In this document: one piece after another, positions 25,274 to 34,765 of the stretch
Layout of the letters: the number at the start of each line of letters is the position of its first letter
How positions within the stretch are numbered: the first letter of the stretch is position 1
Assembly: GCA_029881355.1 (NCBI GenBank)
Contig: JAOUMT010000003.1
Coordinates: 1-46,925 of the forward strand
Source of the DNA: Acidimicrobiia bacterium
Lineage (GTDB): Bacteria; Actinomycetota; Acidimicrobiia; Spongiisociales; JAENVV01
Direction: 5' to 3'
Length of the DNA stretch: 46,925 nucleotides
Position numbers and translations under genes: made by a program
The notes under the pieces: generated by a model
The model's database searches: none
What the model was told of the DNA's origin: nothing
The model's input: only the letters and a program-made list of their open reading frames with translations

Positions 25274-28200
25274 ATGCAACTACCGTTCAGTCCGGCTACC
25301 ACTGCGTGGTTCGAGGCGTCCTTTCCGGCACCAACCGTCGCGCAGTCGGCCGGTTGGAAGGCGATCGCCGATGGCACCCATACATTGATCCACGCCCCGA
25401 CTGGATCCGGAAAAACCCTGGCGGCATTTCTCTGGGCTCTGGACGGGCTACTCCATGCACCGATCCCCGAACGTGCGGAGCGATGCAGGGTGCTCTACAT
25501 CTCTCCGCTGAAAGCGCTCGCCTACGACGTCGACCGCAATCTCAGAGCCCCTCTCCGCGGGATCCGGCACGCCGCAGCCCGACTCGAACTAGACGAACTT
25601 CCCGAAGTCACCACCGCGCTGCGTACGGGCGATACGCCTGCCAATGAACGGCAACGAATGCGTCGCACGCCGCCAGACATTCTCATCACGACGCCCGAAT
25701 CTCTCTTTCTCTTGCTTACTTCCCAGGCCAGGGAGTTCCTCCGCTCTGTCGAAACAGTGATCATCGACGAGGTCCACGCTGTGGCGGGAACCAAACGAGG
25801 CGCCCATCTTGCCCTCTCGCTCGAACGATTGGAGGAGATCTGCGCACGCCCACCCCAGCGGATCGGCCTCTCGGCAACTCAGCGACCTCTCGAAACCATC
25901 GGCAGATTCCTGGCCGGCGGGGAGATCGTCCGTGACACATGGCGGGCCCGTCCAGTGATCATCGTCGACGACACGACCGAAAAGGACCTCGACATCGACG
26001 TGGTGGTGCCGGTCGAAGACATGACGTCGCCGGTTCCACTCGATGGCGAACCGTCAGAGCCCCAAGACACCCGATCGATCTGGCCGGCGGTGTATCCGAG
26101 AATCCTCGAAACGATCAGAAAGAACACTTCGACGATCGTCTTTGCGAACAGTCGTCGCCTCGCCGAGCGACTATCGAACGAACTCAACCGAATCGCCGAC
26201 GAATCGCTGACAAGAGCCCACCACGGATCGGTCGCCCGTGAGCAACGCGTCGAGATCGAAGAAGCGCTTAAAGGCGGACATCTTCCTGCCGTAGTCGCAA
26301 CGTCAACCCTCGAACTTGGGATCGACATGGGCGCCGTGGATCATGTGGTTCAGGTCGAGGCTCCTATCAGTGTGGCCTCGGGTTTGCAGCGGGTCGGCCG
26401 GGCAGGCCACCACGTTGGAGCGACGTCGTCCATGACGATTTTCCCAAAATATCGCGGCGATCTGCTGGTGAGCACTGTGATCGCCGACCTCATGCGAAAG
26501 CGGCACGTCGAAGCCACAAAAATCCCGCGGAATCCCCTGGACGTGCTGGCCCAACAAATAGTGGCCATGGTGTCGATCGACGAATCGACCGTGGACGACG
26601 TGTACCGCACCATCAGGCGGGCCGCCCCGTACGCGGACCTCGGCCGTGGTCCCTTTGAAGCAACGCTGGACATGCTGGCCGGGCGCTACCCCTCCGACCT
26701 GTTCGCCGAGTTACGTCCCCGAATCACTTGGGATCGGGTGACGGGCGCCCTGGAGGCCCGTCCAGGTGCTCAGCGACTCGCTGTCCAGAATGCGGGGACC
26801 ATCCCTGACCGCGGTCTCTACATCGTGACGCTTCCAGAAGGCGGGAAAGTCGGCGAACTCGACGAAGAGATGGTCTATGAATCGCGCGTGGGTGACGTCT
26901 TCCTGCTCGGAACCACCGCATGGCGAATCACCGACATCACCCACGATCGGGTCATCGTCCTTCCCGCCCCCGGCGCTCCTGGTGCCAAAATGCCGTTCTG
27001 GCATGGCGACCAAGCGGGACGACCTCTGTCCACCGGGCGGGCCCTCGGTGCGTTCGTACGCGAAATCGCCGCGGCGGATCCCGACGAGGCCTTCGGGCGC
27101 CTCCAGTCCGAGTATCGACTCGACGCCCTGGCCGCCAGGAATCTGCTCGCCTACATTGCCGAAGAACGAGAAACCGTCGGCGCCCTACCAACCGACCGCA
27201 CGATCGTGATCGAACGCTTTCGAGACGAGATCGGCGACTGGCGCCTCGTGCTGCTCTCGCCGTTCGGGGCCAAAGTCCATGCACCCTGGGCGATGGCACT
27301 TGGCAAACGGTTCGCCGAGCAATATGGGCATGACCCGAATGTCATCTGGGCCGACGATGGAATCGCTTTCCGGTTCCCCGACGCGGACGAACCTCCCAAT
27401 CCCCAGGATCTGCTCATCGACCCCGAGGAGATCGAGGCCATGGTGGTCGACCGGGTTGCCGAATCGGCGCTGTTCGCCGCCCGGTTCCGGGAGGCGGCTG
27501 CCCGGGCTCTTCTCCTCCCCCGACGTCGTCCTGGCAACCGAACTCCCCTATGGCTTCAACGCCGAAAGTCCGCTGACTTGCTGTCCGTCGCTCGAGAATT
27601 CGGTTCGTTCCCAATCATGCTGGAGACCTATCGCGAGATTCTCCAGGATGATTTCGACCTTCCTGCGCTTGTCGAGGTCCTCGGCGACATCCGCTCTCGC
27701 AAGGTGCGCGTGGTCGAGACCGATGTTGATCTCCCCTCACCGTTCGCCGCTTCACTCCTGTTCTCCTTTATCGCTGCCTACCTGTACGAAGCCGACACTC
27801 CACTCGCCGAACGGCGGGCGGCGGCACTAACCCTGGACCGGGACCTGCTGCGAGAACTGCTCGGGGAGGGAGAGCTCCGAGAACTACTGTCAATCGAGGT
27901 AGTAGCCGAGGTCGAACTGGAGTTGCAACGTTTGGCCGACGGGTACCGAGCCAAGGGCACCGAAGGAATCGCCGACCTTCTACGACTCCTCGGGCCATTG
28001 ACCACCACCGAAGTCGACGTCAGAACCGAGGACACGCCCCGCGACGCTCTCGGTACGTTGGAGGATGCCCGACGAATCATCCGTGTCACGATTGACGGCG
28101 CGCAACATTGGGCAAGTATCGAAGATGCCTCGCGCTTGCGCGACGGTCTCGGGGTGCAAATGCCACCCGGAGTTCCACACACCTTTCTTGAACCGGTCAG

Positions 28201-29638
28201 CGACCCTCTCGGCGATCTGGTCGGCAGATTTGCCAGAACCCACGGACCGTTCACCAATGAGCATGTCGCCCATCGACTCGGCCTACCGATCGCGGTGGTG
28301 AGCACGACCCTCGAGCGCCTCGAGGCGGCCGGGCGGGTGACTGCCGGCGAGTTTCGTCCAGGCGGCAACGAACGTGAGTGGGTCGACAACGAGGTTCTGC
28401 GCAGACTGAAACGGAGATCGCTGGCCGTCCTTAGAAAAGAGATCGAACCGACCGAACCTGAGGCCCTGGCTCGGCTCGCCGTCAGTTGGAATGGCCTGAC
28501 CACAAAACGCCGGGCAGGGATCGGTCCCCTGCTTGACGCGATCCGCCGGCTCCAGGGAGCCATCGTCCCTGCGTCGGTCCTCGAAACCGACGTCCTCGCC
28601 AGTCGGGTCGGCTACTCCCCTGCCGATCTGGATCAGCTTATGGTCACCGGTGATGTGGTGTGGATGGGACGTGGCACATTGGGAGGCCGCGACGGCAAAA
28701 TATCGCTCTACCTTCGCGAGCAACTACCCCTCTTGGCGTTGCCGTCCACCGACGAGCCACTCGACGGTCAACTCCACAGAACCATCAGGCAACACCTGAG
28801 CGACCGCGGGGCGTCGTTCTTTCGTGACTTGTATGAAACCAGCGGTGGTGGCGATCCCGCAGAACCGCTTGACGCACTCTGGGATCTGGTTTGGCACGGT
28901 GAAGTCACGAACGACACGCTCGCCCCGGTGCGGGCTCTGTTGACGTCGCGGCCGAGGAAAGCCAGCAAGGGTCGCCCGTCCGTGTCGAGTAGTTTTCCTC
29001 CGTCAGCGGCCGGGCGCTGGTATCTGGTATCTGACCTGATCGAACACGCCGCACAACCCACGGTGCGCGCCACAGCATGGGCAGACCAACTGCTCGACCG
29101 GCACGGGGTGTTGACCAGGCGAGCGGTGCTTGGCGAGAACTTCCCCGGAGGCTTCTCCGCCCTCTACCCGGTCCTCAGCCAGATGGAGGACATCGGCAAG
29201 GTCCGACGCGGGTACTTCGTTGAAGGACTGGGCGGCTCCCAGTTCGCCTTGCCGGGAGCCGTCGATCGACTCCGCAGCGATGGCGGGAGTGATCCAATCC
29301 TCATTGCCGCAACCGATCCTGCCAACCCGTTCGGAGCGGCACTGGATTGGCCGACGCATGAAGACGGCCGGGCCGCTCGAACGGCCGGTGCCTATGTGAT
29401 TCTCTCGGCCGGCCGCCTTATCGTCTACTTCGAGAATCGCAGACTGCTCACCTTCACCGACGACCTGAACCTTCTGGCCGACGCTGCCGGTCAGATCGCC
29501 GAGGCAGCCAGGCGCCGCAAAGGATTGAAGCTTCTGACTGCGGACAACGAACCGATCAGCCAGACTCCTCTCGGTGGCTTGCTGAGGGAGGCCGGCTTTG
29601 TTCTCGGCCACCGCGGGCTGACCTTCCGTAATGCCTGA
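25274..29638 (+). CDS. lhr: Lhr-type superfamily 2 DNA helicase (large form)
   Basis: A 1454-residue ATP-dependent 3'-5' helicase of the Lhr family, linked to DNA repair. Motifs: Walker A APTGSGKT (41-48), DEVH box (165-168), GLSATQRP (motif III), TLELGIDMG and QRVGRAGH (motifs V/VI), then the long winged-helix and C-terminal Lhr domain. The length matches the long actinobacterial type (about 1500). Its last 8 bp overlap the Nei2-type glycosylase gene. In mycobacteria lhr and nei2 are likewise adjacent and damage-induced, so a joint role in repairing oxidised bases is likely. I do not see an actinobacterial LexA box in front of it. Confidence 0.94.
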   Translation: MQLPFSPATTAWFEASFPAPTVAQSAGWKAIADGTHTLIHAPTGSGKTLAAFLWALDGLLHAPIPERAERCRVLYISPLKALAYDVDRNLRAPLRGIRHAAARLELDELPEVTTALRTGDTPANERQRMRRTPPDILITTPESLFLLLTSQAREFLRSVETVIIDEVHAVAGTKRGAHLALSLERLEEICARPPQRIGLSATQRPLETIGRFLAGGEIVRDTWRARPVIIVDDTTEKDLDIDVVVPVEDMTSPVPLDGEPSEPQDTRSIWPAVYPRILETIRKNTSTIVFANSRRLAERLSNELNRIADESLTRAHHGSVAREQRVEIEEALKGGHLPAVVATSTLELGIDMGAVDHVVQVEAPISVASGLQRVGRAGHHVGATSSMTIFPKYRGDLLVSTVIADLMRKRHVEATKIPRNPLDVLAQQIVAMVSIDESTVDDVYRTIRRAAPYADLGRGPFEATLDMLAGRYPSDLFAELRPRITWDRVTGALEARPGAQRLAVQNAGTIPDRGLYIVTLPEGGKVGELDEEMVYESRVGDVFLLGTTAWRITDITHDRVIVLPAPGAPGAKMPFWHGDQAGRPLSTGRALGAFVREIAAADPDEAFGRLQSEYRLDALAARNLLAYIAEERETVGALPTDRTIVIERFRDEIGDWRLVLLSPFGAKVHAPWAMALGKRFAEQYGHDPNVIWADDGIAFRFPDADEPPNPQDLLIDPEEIEAMVVDRVAESALFAARFREAAARALLLPRRRPGNRTPLWLQRRKSADLLSVAREFGSFPIMLETYREILQDDFDLPALVEVLGDIRSRKVRVVETDVDLPSPFAASLLFSFIAAYLYEADTPLAERRAAALTLDRDLLRELLGEGELRELLSIEVVAEVELELQRLADGYRAKGTEGIADLLRLLGPLTTTEVDVRTEDTPRDALGTLEDARRIIRVTIDGAQHWASIEDASRLRDGLGVQMPPGVPHTFLEPVSDPLGDLVGRFARTHGPFTNEHVAHRLGLPIAVVSTTLERLEAAGRVTAGEFRPGGNEREWVDNEVLRRLKRRSLAVLRKEIEPTEPEALARLAVSWNGLTTKRRAGIGPLLDAIRRLQGAIVPASVLETDVLASRVGYSPADLDQLMVTGDVVWMGRGTLGGRDGKISLYLREQLPLLALPSTDEPLDGQLHRTIRQHLSDRGASFFRDLYETSGGGDPAEPLDALWDLVWHGEVTNDTLAPVRALLTSRPRKASKGRPSVSSSFPPSAAGRWYLVSDLIEHAAQPTVRATAWADQLLDRHGVLTRRAVLGENFPGGFSALYPVLSQMEDIGKVRRGYFVEGLGGSQFALPGAVDRLRSDGGSDPILIAATDPANPFGAALDWPTHEDGRAARTAGAYVILSAGRLIVYFENRRLLTFTDDLNLLADAAGQIAEAARRRKGLKLLTADNEPISQTPLGGLLREAGFVLGHRGLTFRNA

Positions 29639-30443
29639 GGGTGACACCATTTATCGGGCCGCCGAACGGGTCGGTGCGGCACTTACCGGACGTCGACTGA
29701 GCGGGGTCAGCGGCTCGGCTCCTCCCATCCGCGCCACCTCGTCCCAGCTAACGGGCGCCCGGGTCAAACGGGTTCGGAGTGCTGGCAAGCACCTGCTGAT
29801 CGAGACCGACGCGAACCTGGTGATCCGGACCCACCTTCGTATGTCGGGCGTGTGGGACGTCTATGCAAAAGGCGCCAGATGGCGACACCCGATCGGCGCC
29901 GCCCGAGTGGTCCTCGAACACGACGAAACCACGGTCGTGTGCTTCAGCGCTCCGGACGTATCGGTCGACAGCCCGGTCTCGATCCAGCTGGAGATCAACC
30001 ACCTTGGTCCGGATCTCTGCGCTGACCGGTTCGACCGGGATGAGGCCGTCCGACGAATGGAGGCGCCGCACAAAGCCACGATCGCCGAACACATCGCCGA
30101 TCAACGGGTGATGGCCGGAATCGGCAATGTGTACAAGTCGGAAATCCTGTTTCTGGAACGGATCCATCCGGAAGCCCCTGCGTCATTGACGGAAACCGAA
30201 ATCGAGCGGGTGGTCGACCGTTCCAGGCAGCTGCTCATGCTCAATCGGTCACGCCCCAAGCGGATCACAACTGGTGAGACTCGTCGGGGGGCCGAGCTCT
30301 GGGTCTACGGGCGGGGCAACCAACCTTGCCGCCGCTGCCGGACCAAAATCGATACTGCCTGGATCGGCGACCTGGAGCGGATCACGTATTGGTGCCCGAA
30401 CTGCCAGCCCAGCATCCCGACGGGACACATTGATCGCAAGTAG
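29631..30443 (+). CDS. Fpg/Nei-family DNA glycosylase (Nei2-like)
   Basis: A 270-residue bifunctional DNA glycosylase/AP lyase that removes oxidised bases. The N-terminus MPEGDTIYRAAE has the catalytic Pro2 and Glu3; the MPEGDT form marks the Nei side of the family. LRMSGVWDVY, IADQRVMAGIGNVYKSEILF (helix-two-turn-helix) and a C-terminal zinc finger with Cys233, Cys236, Cys255 and Cys258 complete it. The start codon overlaps the lhr stop region by 8 bp, giving translational coupling with the helicase. Confidence 0.92.
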   Translation: MPEGDTIYRAAERVGAALTGRRLSGVSGSAPPIRATSSQLTGARVKRVRSAGKHLLIETDANLVIRTHLRMSGVWDVYAKGARWRHPIGAARVVLEHDETTVVCFSAPDVSVDSPVSIQLEINHLGPDLCADRFDRDEAVRRMEAPHKATIAEHIADQRVMAGIGNVYKSEILFLERIHPEAPASLTETEIERVVDRSRQLLMLNRSRPKRITTGETRRGAELWVYGRGNQPCRRCRTKIDTAWIGDLERITYWCPNCQPSIPTGHIDRK

Positions 30444-30472
30444 CCTGCGTGGGTCCCATCCAAGGAGCGTCA

Positions 30473-30658
30473 ATGCCGGTTTTCAGGATCAAATCACGAA
30501 CGTCTGGCCGGACCATCCGGATTGAGGGCGCCGCGCTAAGCGTCGAGGGTAACTGGCTGTTCATCAAGTCTGACAAAAAGGAAACGATCGCCGTGTTCGA
30601 AGCCGGCGCCGTCGACTACGCACTCGACGAGACGATTGCGCAAGTCTTGGACAACTAG
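30473..30658 (+). CDS. Small conserved-looking protein of unknown function
   Basis: A 61-residue basic-then-acidic protein (MPVFRIKSRTSGRTIRIEGA..) with beta-strand character and no Cys. The ribosome site AAGGAG lies 6 nt before the ATG at 30473, which supports a real gene and this start over an earlier in-frame ATG at 30449. It follows the glycosylase gene by 29 bp on the same strand. No family is recognised. Its stop is 4 bp from the stop of the opposing DUF971 gene. Confidence 0.6.
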   Translation: MPVFRIKSRTSGRTIRIEGAALSVEGNWLFIKSDKKETIAVFEAGAVDYALDETIAQVLDN

Positions 30659-30662
30659 CCCT

Positions 30663-30956
30663 TCATCGCGGCCGGGACATCGCCCGAAGCTGGGCGAACG
30701 TGAAGATCCCGGTGCTGTGGGCGTCGGGGAGAAACGTAAAGTTGATGCCGTAGCTGCCCACTAGATGGGCATCGCCGATGCGGGTCAAGGTCGGAGCCAT
30801 GAGCCGGAGCGGATTGGCTTCCCTGGTTCGACAATCCGCGCAATTGCAGGCGTTGCGGATCTGCGATGCCGGCCACGAGTCCACAAGGCCATCGGACCAC
30901 TCCAACGTAAGGATGGATCCTTCGTCACTAACTTCAATTCGAACGGGAACATCCAA
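30663..30956 (-). CDS. DUF971 (gamma-butyrobetaine hydroxylase-like N-terminal) protein
   Basis: A 97-residue stand-alone GBBH-like N-terminal domain: LEWSDGLVDSWPASQIRNACNCADCR, with the CxCxxC cysteine cluster usual in this domain, then a YGINFTFLPDAHSTGIFTFAQLR tail. In larger hydroxylases the domain binds zinc; stand-alone copies are uncharacterised, with some linked to iron-sulfur or Mrp/ApbC context. The start is TTG at 30956. It is divergent from the DUF4032 gene with only 31 bp between start codons. Confidence 0.8.
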   Translation of the reverse strand: MDVPVRIEVSDEGSILTLEWSDGLVDSWPASQIRNACNCADCRTREANPLRLMAPTLTRIGDAHLVGSYGINFTFLPDAHSTGIFTFAQLRAMSRPR

Positions 30957-30965
30957 AGCCTGAAC

Positions 30966-30971
30966 AGCCTA
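30966..30971 (-). promoter_or_regulatory. -10-like element for the DUF971 gene
   Basis: TAGGCT ends 9 nt before the TTG at 30956. It is 4 bp from the -10 of the divergent gene on the other strand. Confidence 0.35.
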
Positions 30972-30975
30972 CCGG

Positions 30976-30981
30976 TAGTGT
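30976..30981 (+). promoter_or_regulatory. Leaderless -10 element for the DUF4032 gene
   Basis: TAGTGT ends 6 nt before the ATG at 30988. Confidence 0.5.
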
Positions 30982-30987
30982 GGCGGA

Positions 30988-32172
30988 ATGCCAGAGCTCA
31001 CGATTCGTCCGGGAAACCCCGATTTTCTCGACTTGCCCTGGGACATCCCCCTGGCCGAATGGGAGGTTGACGAGCTGATCGATCTGCCAAAAGGCATCTC
31101 GCGCCACACTGTTCGGTTTGTAGCGTTTGACCAGGGCATCTACGCCATCAAAGAGCTACCGGCCGTTCCGGCCAAACGTGACTATGACATCCTCCGGACC
31201 CTCGAACCCCTGGCGGTACCGTCCGTCACGGCCGTCGGACTCGTTGAAGGGCGCTCGGCCGATCCGACCGAGGAACGATCCGCCGCTTTGATCACCCAAT
31301 ATGTCGATTTTTCGTTCTCATACCGCGAGCTCCTCCAGGGCGCCGGTTTCGGTACCCGACGCAATCAAATGCTCGATGCTTTCGCCAACCTGCTCGTCGA
31401 ACTACACCTGGCTGGGTGCTTCTGGGGCGACTGTTCCCTGTCCAATGTGCTGTATCGCTATGACGGTCCAGCAATCGAAACGATCATGGTCGACGGAGAA
31501 ACTGCCTCGATTCACGAAAACCTCAGCCGCGGCAAGCGCGAAGAAGACCTGGCGATCATGGAACTCAACGTAGCGGGCGGAATGGCTGACATCGCGGCGC
31601 GGTCCGGTCAGGATATCGACCTGGCGGACCTAGCCCTTGGCGAGGACATCTCCCGACGATATGAGGCCCTCTGGAACGAATTGACGACTCCCGTGTCGGT
31701 CGGACCGAACGAACGACACCAGATAGATGCCCAGATCGACCGCTTGAACAACCTCGGCTTTACCGTCGACGAGATCGAGGTCCAGCCAGAAGATCATCGC
31801 TTGACGATTCGAGCCAAAGTCGTCGGTAGGACGTATCACCATGACCGACTACGGGAACTCACCGGGATCGACGCCCTCGAGAACCAGGCCCGTCAGATCC
31901 TGTCCGATGTCTACTACTACCAGGCCCGCCACGCGGAGAAGAAAAGCGCCGGCAAATCGGTCGCAGCGATCCGATGGCGCGTTGCGGAATTCGAACCAAT
32001 GATCACAAAACTCCGCCAGACCGAGGGCGTGCTCGATCCCTTACAGGCTTTCTGTGACGTACTCCACCACCGATATCTGGCGTCTCAGCAGGCGGGGGCT
32101 GATATCGGCACCAAGCAGGCGTATGAAAGCTGGCTCGCCGAGGGTCGCCCTGGCTACAAGATTTCCCGCTAA
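30988..32172 (+). CDS. DUF4032 protein with kinase-like fold
   Basis: A 394-residue protein typical of actinobacteria. The N-terminal part is kinase-like: IYAIKELP (Lys of the ATP site), LHLAGCFWGDCSLSNVLYR (catalytic-loop equivalent GDCSLSN) and VDGETASI (metal-binding Asp). The C-terminal DUF4032 part (about 225-394) has WRVAEFEPMI and the final AYESWLAEGRPGYKISR. The kinase-like residues suggest ATP-dependent phosphorylation, but the substrate is not known. The start is set by a leaderless -10. It is followed 27 bp later by the DUF427 gene, which has its own -10. Confidence 0.85.
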   Translation: MPELTIRPGNPDFLDLPWDIPLAEWEVDELIDLPKGISRHTVRFVAFDQGIYAIKELPAVPAKRDYDILRTLEPLAVPSVTAVGLVEGRSADPTEERSAALITQYVDFSFSYRELLQGAGFGTRRNQMLDAFANLLVELHLAGCFWGDCSLSNVLYRYDGPAIETIMVDGETASIHENLSRGKREEDLAIMELNVAGGMADIAARSGQDIDLADLALGEDISRRYEALWNELTTPVSVGPNERHQIDAQIDRLNNLGFTVDEIEVQPEDHRLTIRAKVVGRTYHHDRLRELTGIDALENQARQILSDVYYYQARHAEKKSAGKSVAAIRWRVAEFEPMITKLRQTEGVLDPLQAFCDVLHHRYLASQQAGADIGTKQAYESWLAEGRPGYKISR

Positions 32173-32186
32173 AACGAACGCCTATG

Positions 32187-32192
32187 TACGAT
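32187..32192 (+). promoter_or_regulatory. Leaderless -10 element for the DUF427 gene
   Basis: TACGAT ends 7 nt before the ATG at 32200. Confidence 0.5.
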
Positions 32193-32199
32193 CGTCAGG

Positions 32200-32688
32200 A
32201 TGCAACGAATCGAACCAGGACCTGGCCAGCAGTCGGTATGGGATTACCCTCGCCCCCCGGCCCTAGCGCCCGATTCTCGCCGGATCGTCATCGAATTCAA
32301 CGGGTCGGTAATCGCCGATTCGGTCGACTCCGTGCGAGTCCTCGAAACCTCTCATCCTCCGGTTTTCTACATCCCTGGTTCAGATATCGACATGGACGCG
32401 TTGTATCCGACGTTGTCGACCTCGTGGTGCGAATTCAAGGGCCGGGCCGCCTATTGGACGGTCGCTGTCGACGATCGCCAGGCCGTCGATGCCGTCTGGA
32501 GCTATCCAGCTCCGGTCGGGGCCTACGCCGAGCTCGCGGGCCGGTTTGCGTTCTATCCGTCACGGATGGACCGTTGCACGGTGGCGGGCATGGAGGTTCA
32601 ACGTCAGGAGGGTGACTTCTATGGTGGCTGGATCACGCCTGAGGTCGTCGGCCCGTTCAAAGGCGCACCGGGAACGCGGGGCTGGTAG
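32200..32688 (+). CDS. DUF427-domain protein
   Basis: A 162-residue protein with a DUF427 fold: VIADSVDSVRVLETSHPPVFYIP, LSTSWCEFKGRAAYWTV, VWSYPAPVGAYAELAGRFAFYPSRMD. The family is widespread and its function is not settled. It ends with a stop immediately abutting the stop of the opposing lipoprotein gene. The start is supported by the upstream TACGAT -10. Confidence 0.85.
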   Translation: MQRIEPGPGQQSVWDYPRPPALAPDSRRIVIEFNGSVIADSVDSVRVLETSHPPVFYIPGSDIDMDALYPTLSTSWCEFKGRAAYWTVAVDDRQAVDAVWSYPAPVGAYAELAGRFAFYPSRMDRCTVAGMEVQRQEGDFYGGWITPEVVGPFKGAPGTRGW

Positions 32689-33960
32689 CTAGTCCCAGAT
32701 GAGGAGGCGACCGTCGGAGGTCACGGCAGTGAGGATGACTGAACCATCAGCGGCGGCAACCGCCATGAGGTTGCTCGACAACACGCCTCCGAGCGGCAAC
32801 GTTGTGACAACTTCCACGTCGTCGCCCACACGCTTGAGGACGGCTAACTCGTCTTTGCGCTGGTTGGGGACGACGAGCTCTACCTGGCCGTCACCATCGG
32901 CGTCAAAGGCCACGGCCATGTCCAGGTTGCGGCTCCGAATCGTATGCGACGAATACCCCTCGAGCGACGCGACAAGCACAAGGCGGCCGCTTCGCATTGA
33001 GAAGTACTCCACGACGCCCCGGATGTGAGGCGTGCGCACGGCCACCAGTTCGATCTCACCCTCGGGCCCGAAGGGCGCCACGGCGATCTGATGGCGCCAC
33101 CGGCCACCTTGACCGATCGGATCGGACTCCGCAACAACGCTGGCGTGAGCGTCGAGCACAACCAGGCGGGCGCCGGACTCAACGTTCGAAACGGTCATGA
33201 TGAATTCGTCAACACCGTCTGAATCAAGGTCGGCGAACATACCGACCATGCCTTCAATCACGTCTTCGTCGTAGGTCATCTCACTAACGACCTCCTGGGT
33301 GTCGAGGGAGACGAAAACAACTCCGGCCGCCTCGAACCGATCCCCCACGACGCCGTGGTTGTAGCGATCGGTTGGATTTACCAGTACGGCCATCCGCCGG
33401 TCAGAGGAGACGGTAAGCCGCCCATCGACCAGCGCATTGACCTCCAGCCGACGATTTCCGGTCCCATCAGAAATAATGACTGCTCCGTCGGACGAGACAA
33501 AAGCCAAGCCGCCTGTCTTGAGAGCCAGCGCATTCGTACCAAGGGCGCCGCTGGTCGCAGGCGGGACAATTACCAGCGCTCCATCGCCTGCCACAAGCGC
33601 AGGCGGAGTGCCTGGCGACGTCAGGGAGATGTTCAACGTCTCCGATGCCATTGCACCAGCGGACCTGCGGAATCCTTCGAGGGTGCCGTCGGCATCGGCG
33701 AGCGCCAGGACCACATCATCCCCATCTGCGACGCCGACGATCCAACCAACCGGTTCCTGGATGGTCTCACCAAGAGGACGTTCGAGAACGCGTTCCGTGG
33801 CGATTGTGGCGTGACCGGCCACGTATCGGTTTCCATCGGCATCTCCGAAGGTCGTGGCAAAGCGAAGTCCCGGATCCAGGCCGGGTGAGGGATCGGCGGC
33901 AGGTGGCGGGACACAGGCAACCACGGCCAGACTGGCTACCACCCACCAGCCTCTAACCAA
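32689..33960 (-). CDS. Lipoprotein with FG-GAP/VCBS-like repeats
   Basis: A 423-residue surface lipoprotein. The N-terminus VRGWWVVASLAVVAC is a short lipoprotein signal with lipobox VVAC. The mature part is rich in beta-strands with repeated Asp-rich calcium-type loops (DLDSDGVDEFI, DADGDGQVELVV), as in FG-GAP/VCBS beta-propeller proteins, and ends with LTAVTSDGRLLIWD. It may bind a ligand or serve in adhesion; nothing more specific is visible. The start is TTG at 33960, overlapping the SDR stop by 8 bp; later in-frame GTG codons would leave too little signal peptide. Confidence 0.7.
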   Translation of the reverse strand: MVRGWWVVASLAVVACVPPPAADPSPGLDPGLRFATTFGDADGNRYVAGHATIATERVLERPLGETIQEPVGWIVGVADGDDVVLALADADGTLEGFRRSAGAMASETLNISLTSPGTPPALVAGDGALVIVPPATSGALGTNALALKTGGLAFVSSDGAVIISDGTGNRRLEVNALVDGRLTVSSDRRMAVLVNPTDRYNHGVVGDRFEAAGVVFVSLDTQEVVSEMTYDEDVIEGMVGMFADLDSDGVDEFIMTVSNVESGARLVVLDAHASVVAESDPIGQGGRWRHQIAVAPFGPEGEIELVAVRTPHIRGVVEYFSMRSGRLVLVASLEGYSSHTIRSRNLDMAVAFDADGDGQVELVVPNQRKDELAVLKRVGDDVEVVTTLPLGGVLSSNLMAVAAADGSVILTAVTSDGRLLIWD

Positions 33961-34729
33961 GAATACCGCCCGCTCCGGTTACGCCTCCGTCAACCGGCAG
34001 GGTGACCCCCGTGATCCACGTAGCCTTATCTGAGCACAGAAAAACGATCGCGTTCGCTACGTCTTGGGGAACGCCGAGCCGTTTTAGGGGATGGGTGTTC
34101 GCGGCGGCTTCTTCATCGGCTTCCCACAACAGTCGCGAGATTCTGGTCTTGACAACGGCGGGCGCCACACAATTCACGGTGACGGTCGGGGCCATCTCGA
34201 GCGCCAGCTGCCGGGTGGTGTGGATAAGGGCCGCCTTGGCGATGTTGTAGGCACCGATCACGCGGGCGGGTTGTATGCCACCGACAGATGCGACGTTGAC
34301 AATCGACCCGCCGTTGGCCGCCATGTACTGGTTCCACGCTTGAGCCGCCCACAGGATCGGGCCGCGCTGGTTCACCGACCACGTCTTGTCTAGCGCTCCG
34401 AGGTCGACATCGGCCAGGTTCCCAGGGGCCGGGTTGGTGCCTGCATTATTGATCAAGATGTCGCACGCGCCGAAGTGTCCAATCGCTTCAGCGACTCCAA
34501 AGCGAGCCTGGTCGGGGTCATCGGCTGCCGCCACGATCCCATGGATGGACTCGGGCCGTCCCGTCAGTTCGGCGATTTCCTTGACGGCTGCCTCGACATT
34601 GTCCGGCTTGCGTGAGGTGATGACCACGCCCCTGGCGCCGGAATTGATCAGCTCTGCGGCGGTAGCCAGTCCGATGCCGCGCGATCCTCCTGTCACGATC
34701 GCAACCTGGTCGTCTACTCGTGCATCCAT
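33953..34729 (-). CDS. Short-chain dehydrogenase/reductase
   Basis: A 258-residue classical SDR with cofactor motif TGGSRGIG (13-20), NNAG, a VNVASVGG serine segment and the YNIAK catalytic pair. The Arg of TSRK after the second strand suggests NADPH preference. The C-terminal SDKATWITGVTLPVDGG is typical of FabG-like enzymes. The substrate is unknown. A good ribosome site (GGAGG, 7 nt before the ATG) is present. The downstream lipoprotein gene overlaps its 3' end. Confidence 0.92.
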   Translation of the reverse strand: MDARVDDQVAIVTGGSRGIGLATAAELINSGARGVVITSRKPDNVEAAVKEIAELTGRPESIHGIVAAADDPDQARFGVAEAIGHFGACDILINNAGTNPAPGNLADVDLGALDKTWSVNQRGPILWAAQAWNQYMAANGGSIVNVASVGGIQPARVIGAYNIAKAALIHTTRQLALEMAPTVTVNCVAPAVVKTRISRLLWEADEEAAANTHPLKRLGVPQDVANAIVFLCSDKATWITGVTLPVDGGVTGAGGILG

Positions 34730-34765
34730 CGTCTTTCCTCCGAGGCGATCTTAGGCGACGGTGTG

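Noticed and set aside
25054-25279. Minus-strand frames before lhr as a gene
   Set aside because: Protein-like fragments are split over different frames with no start signal and overlap the lhr promoter.
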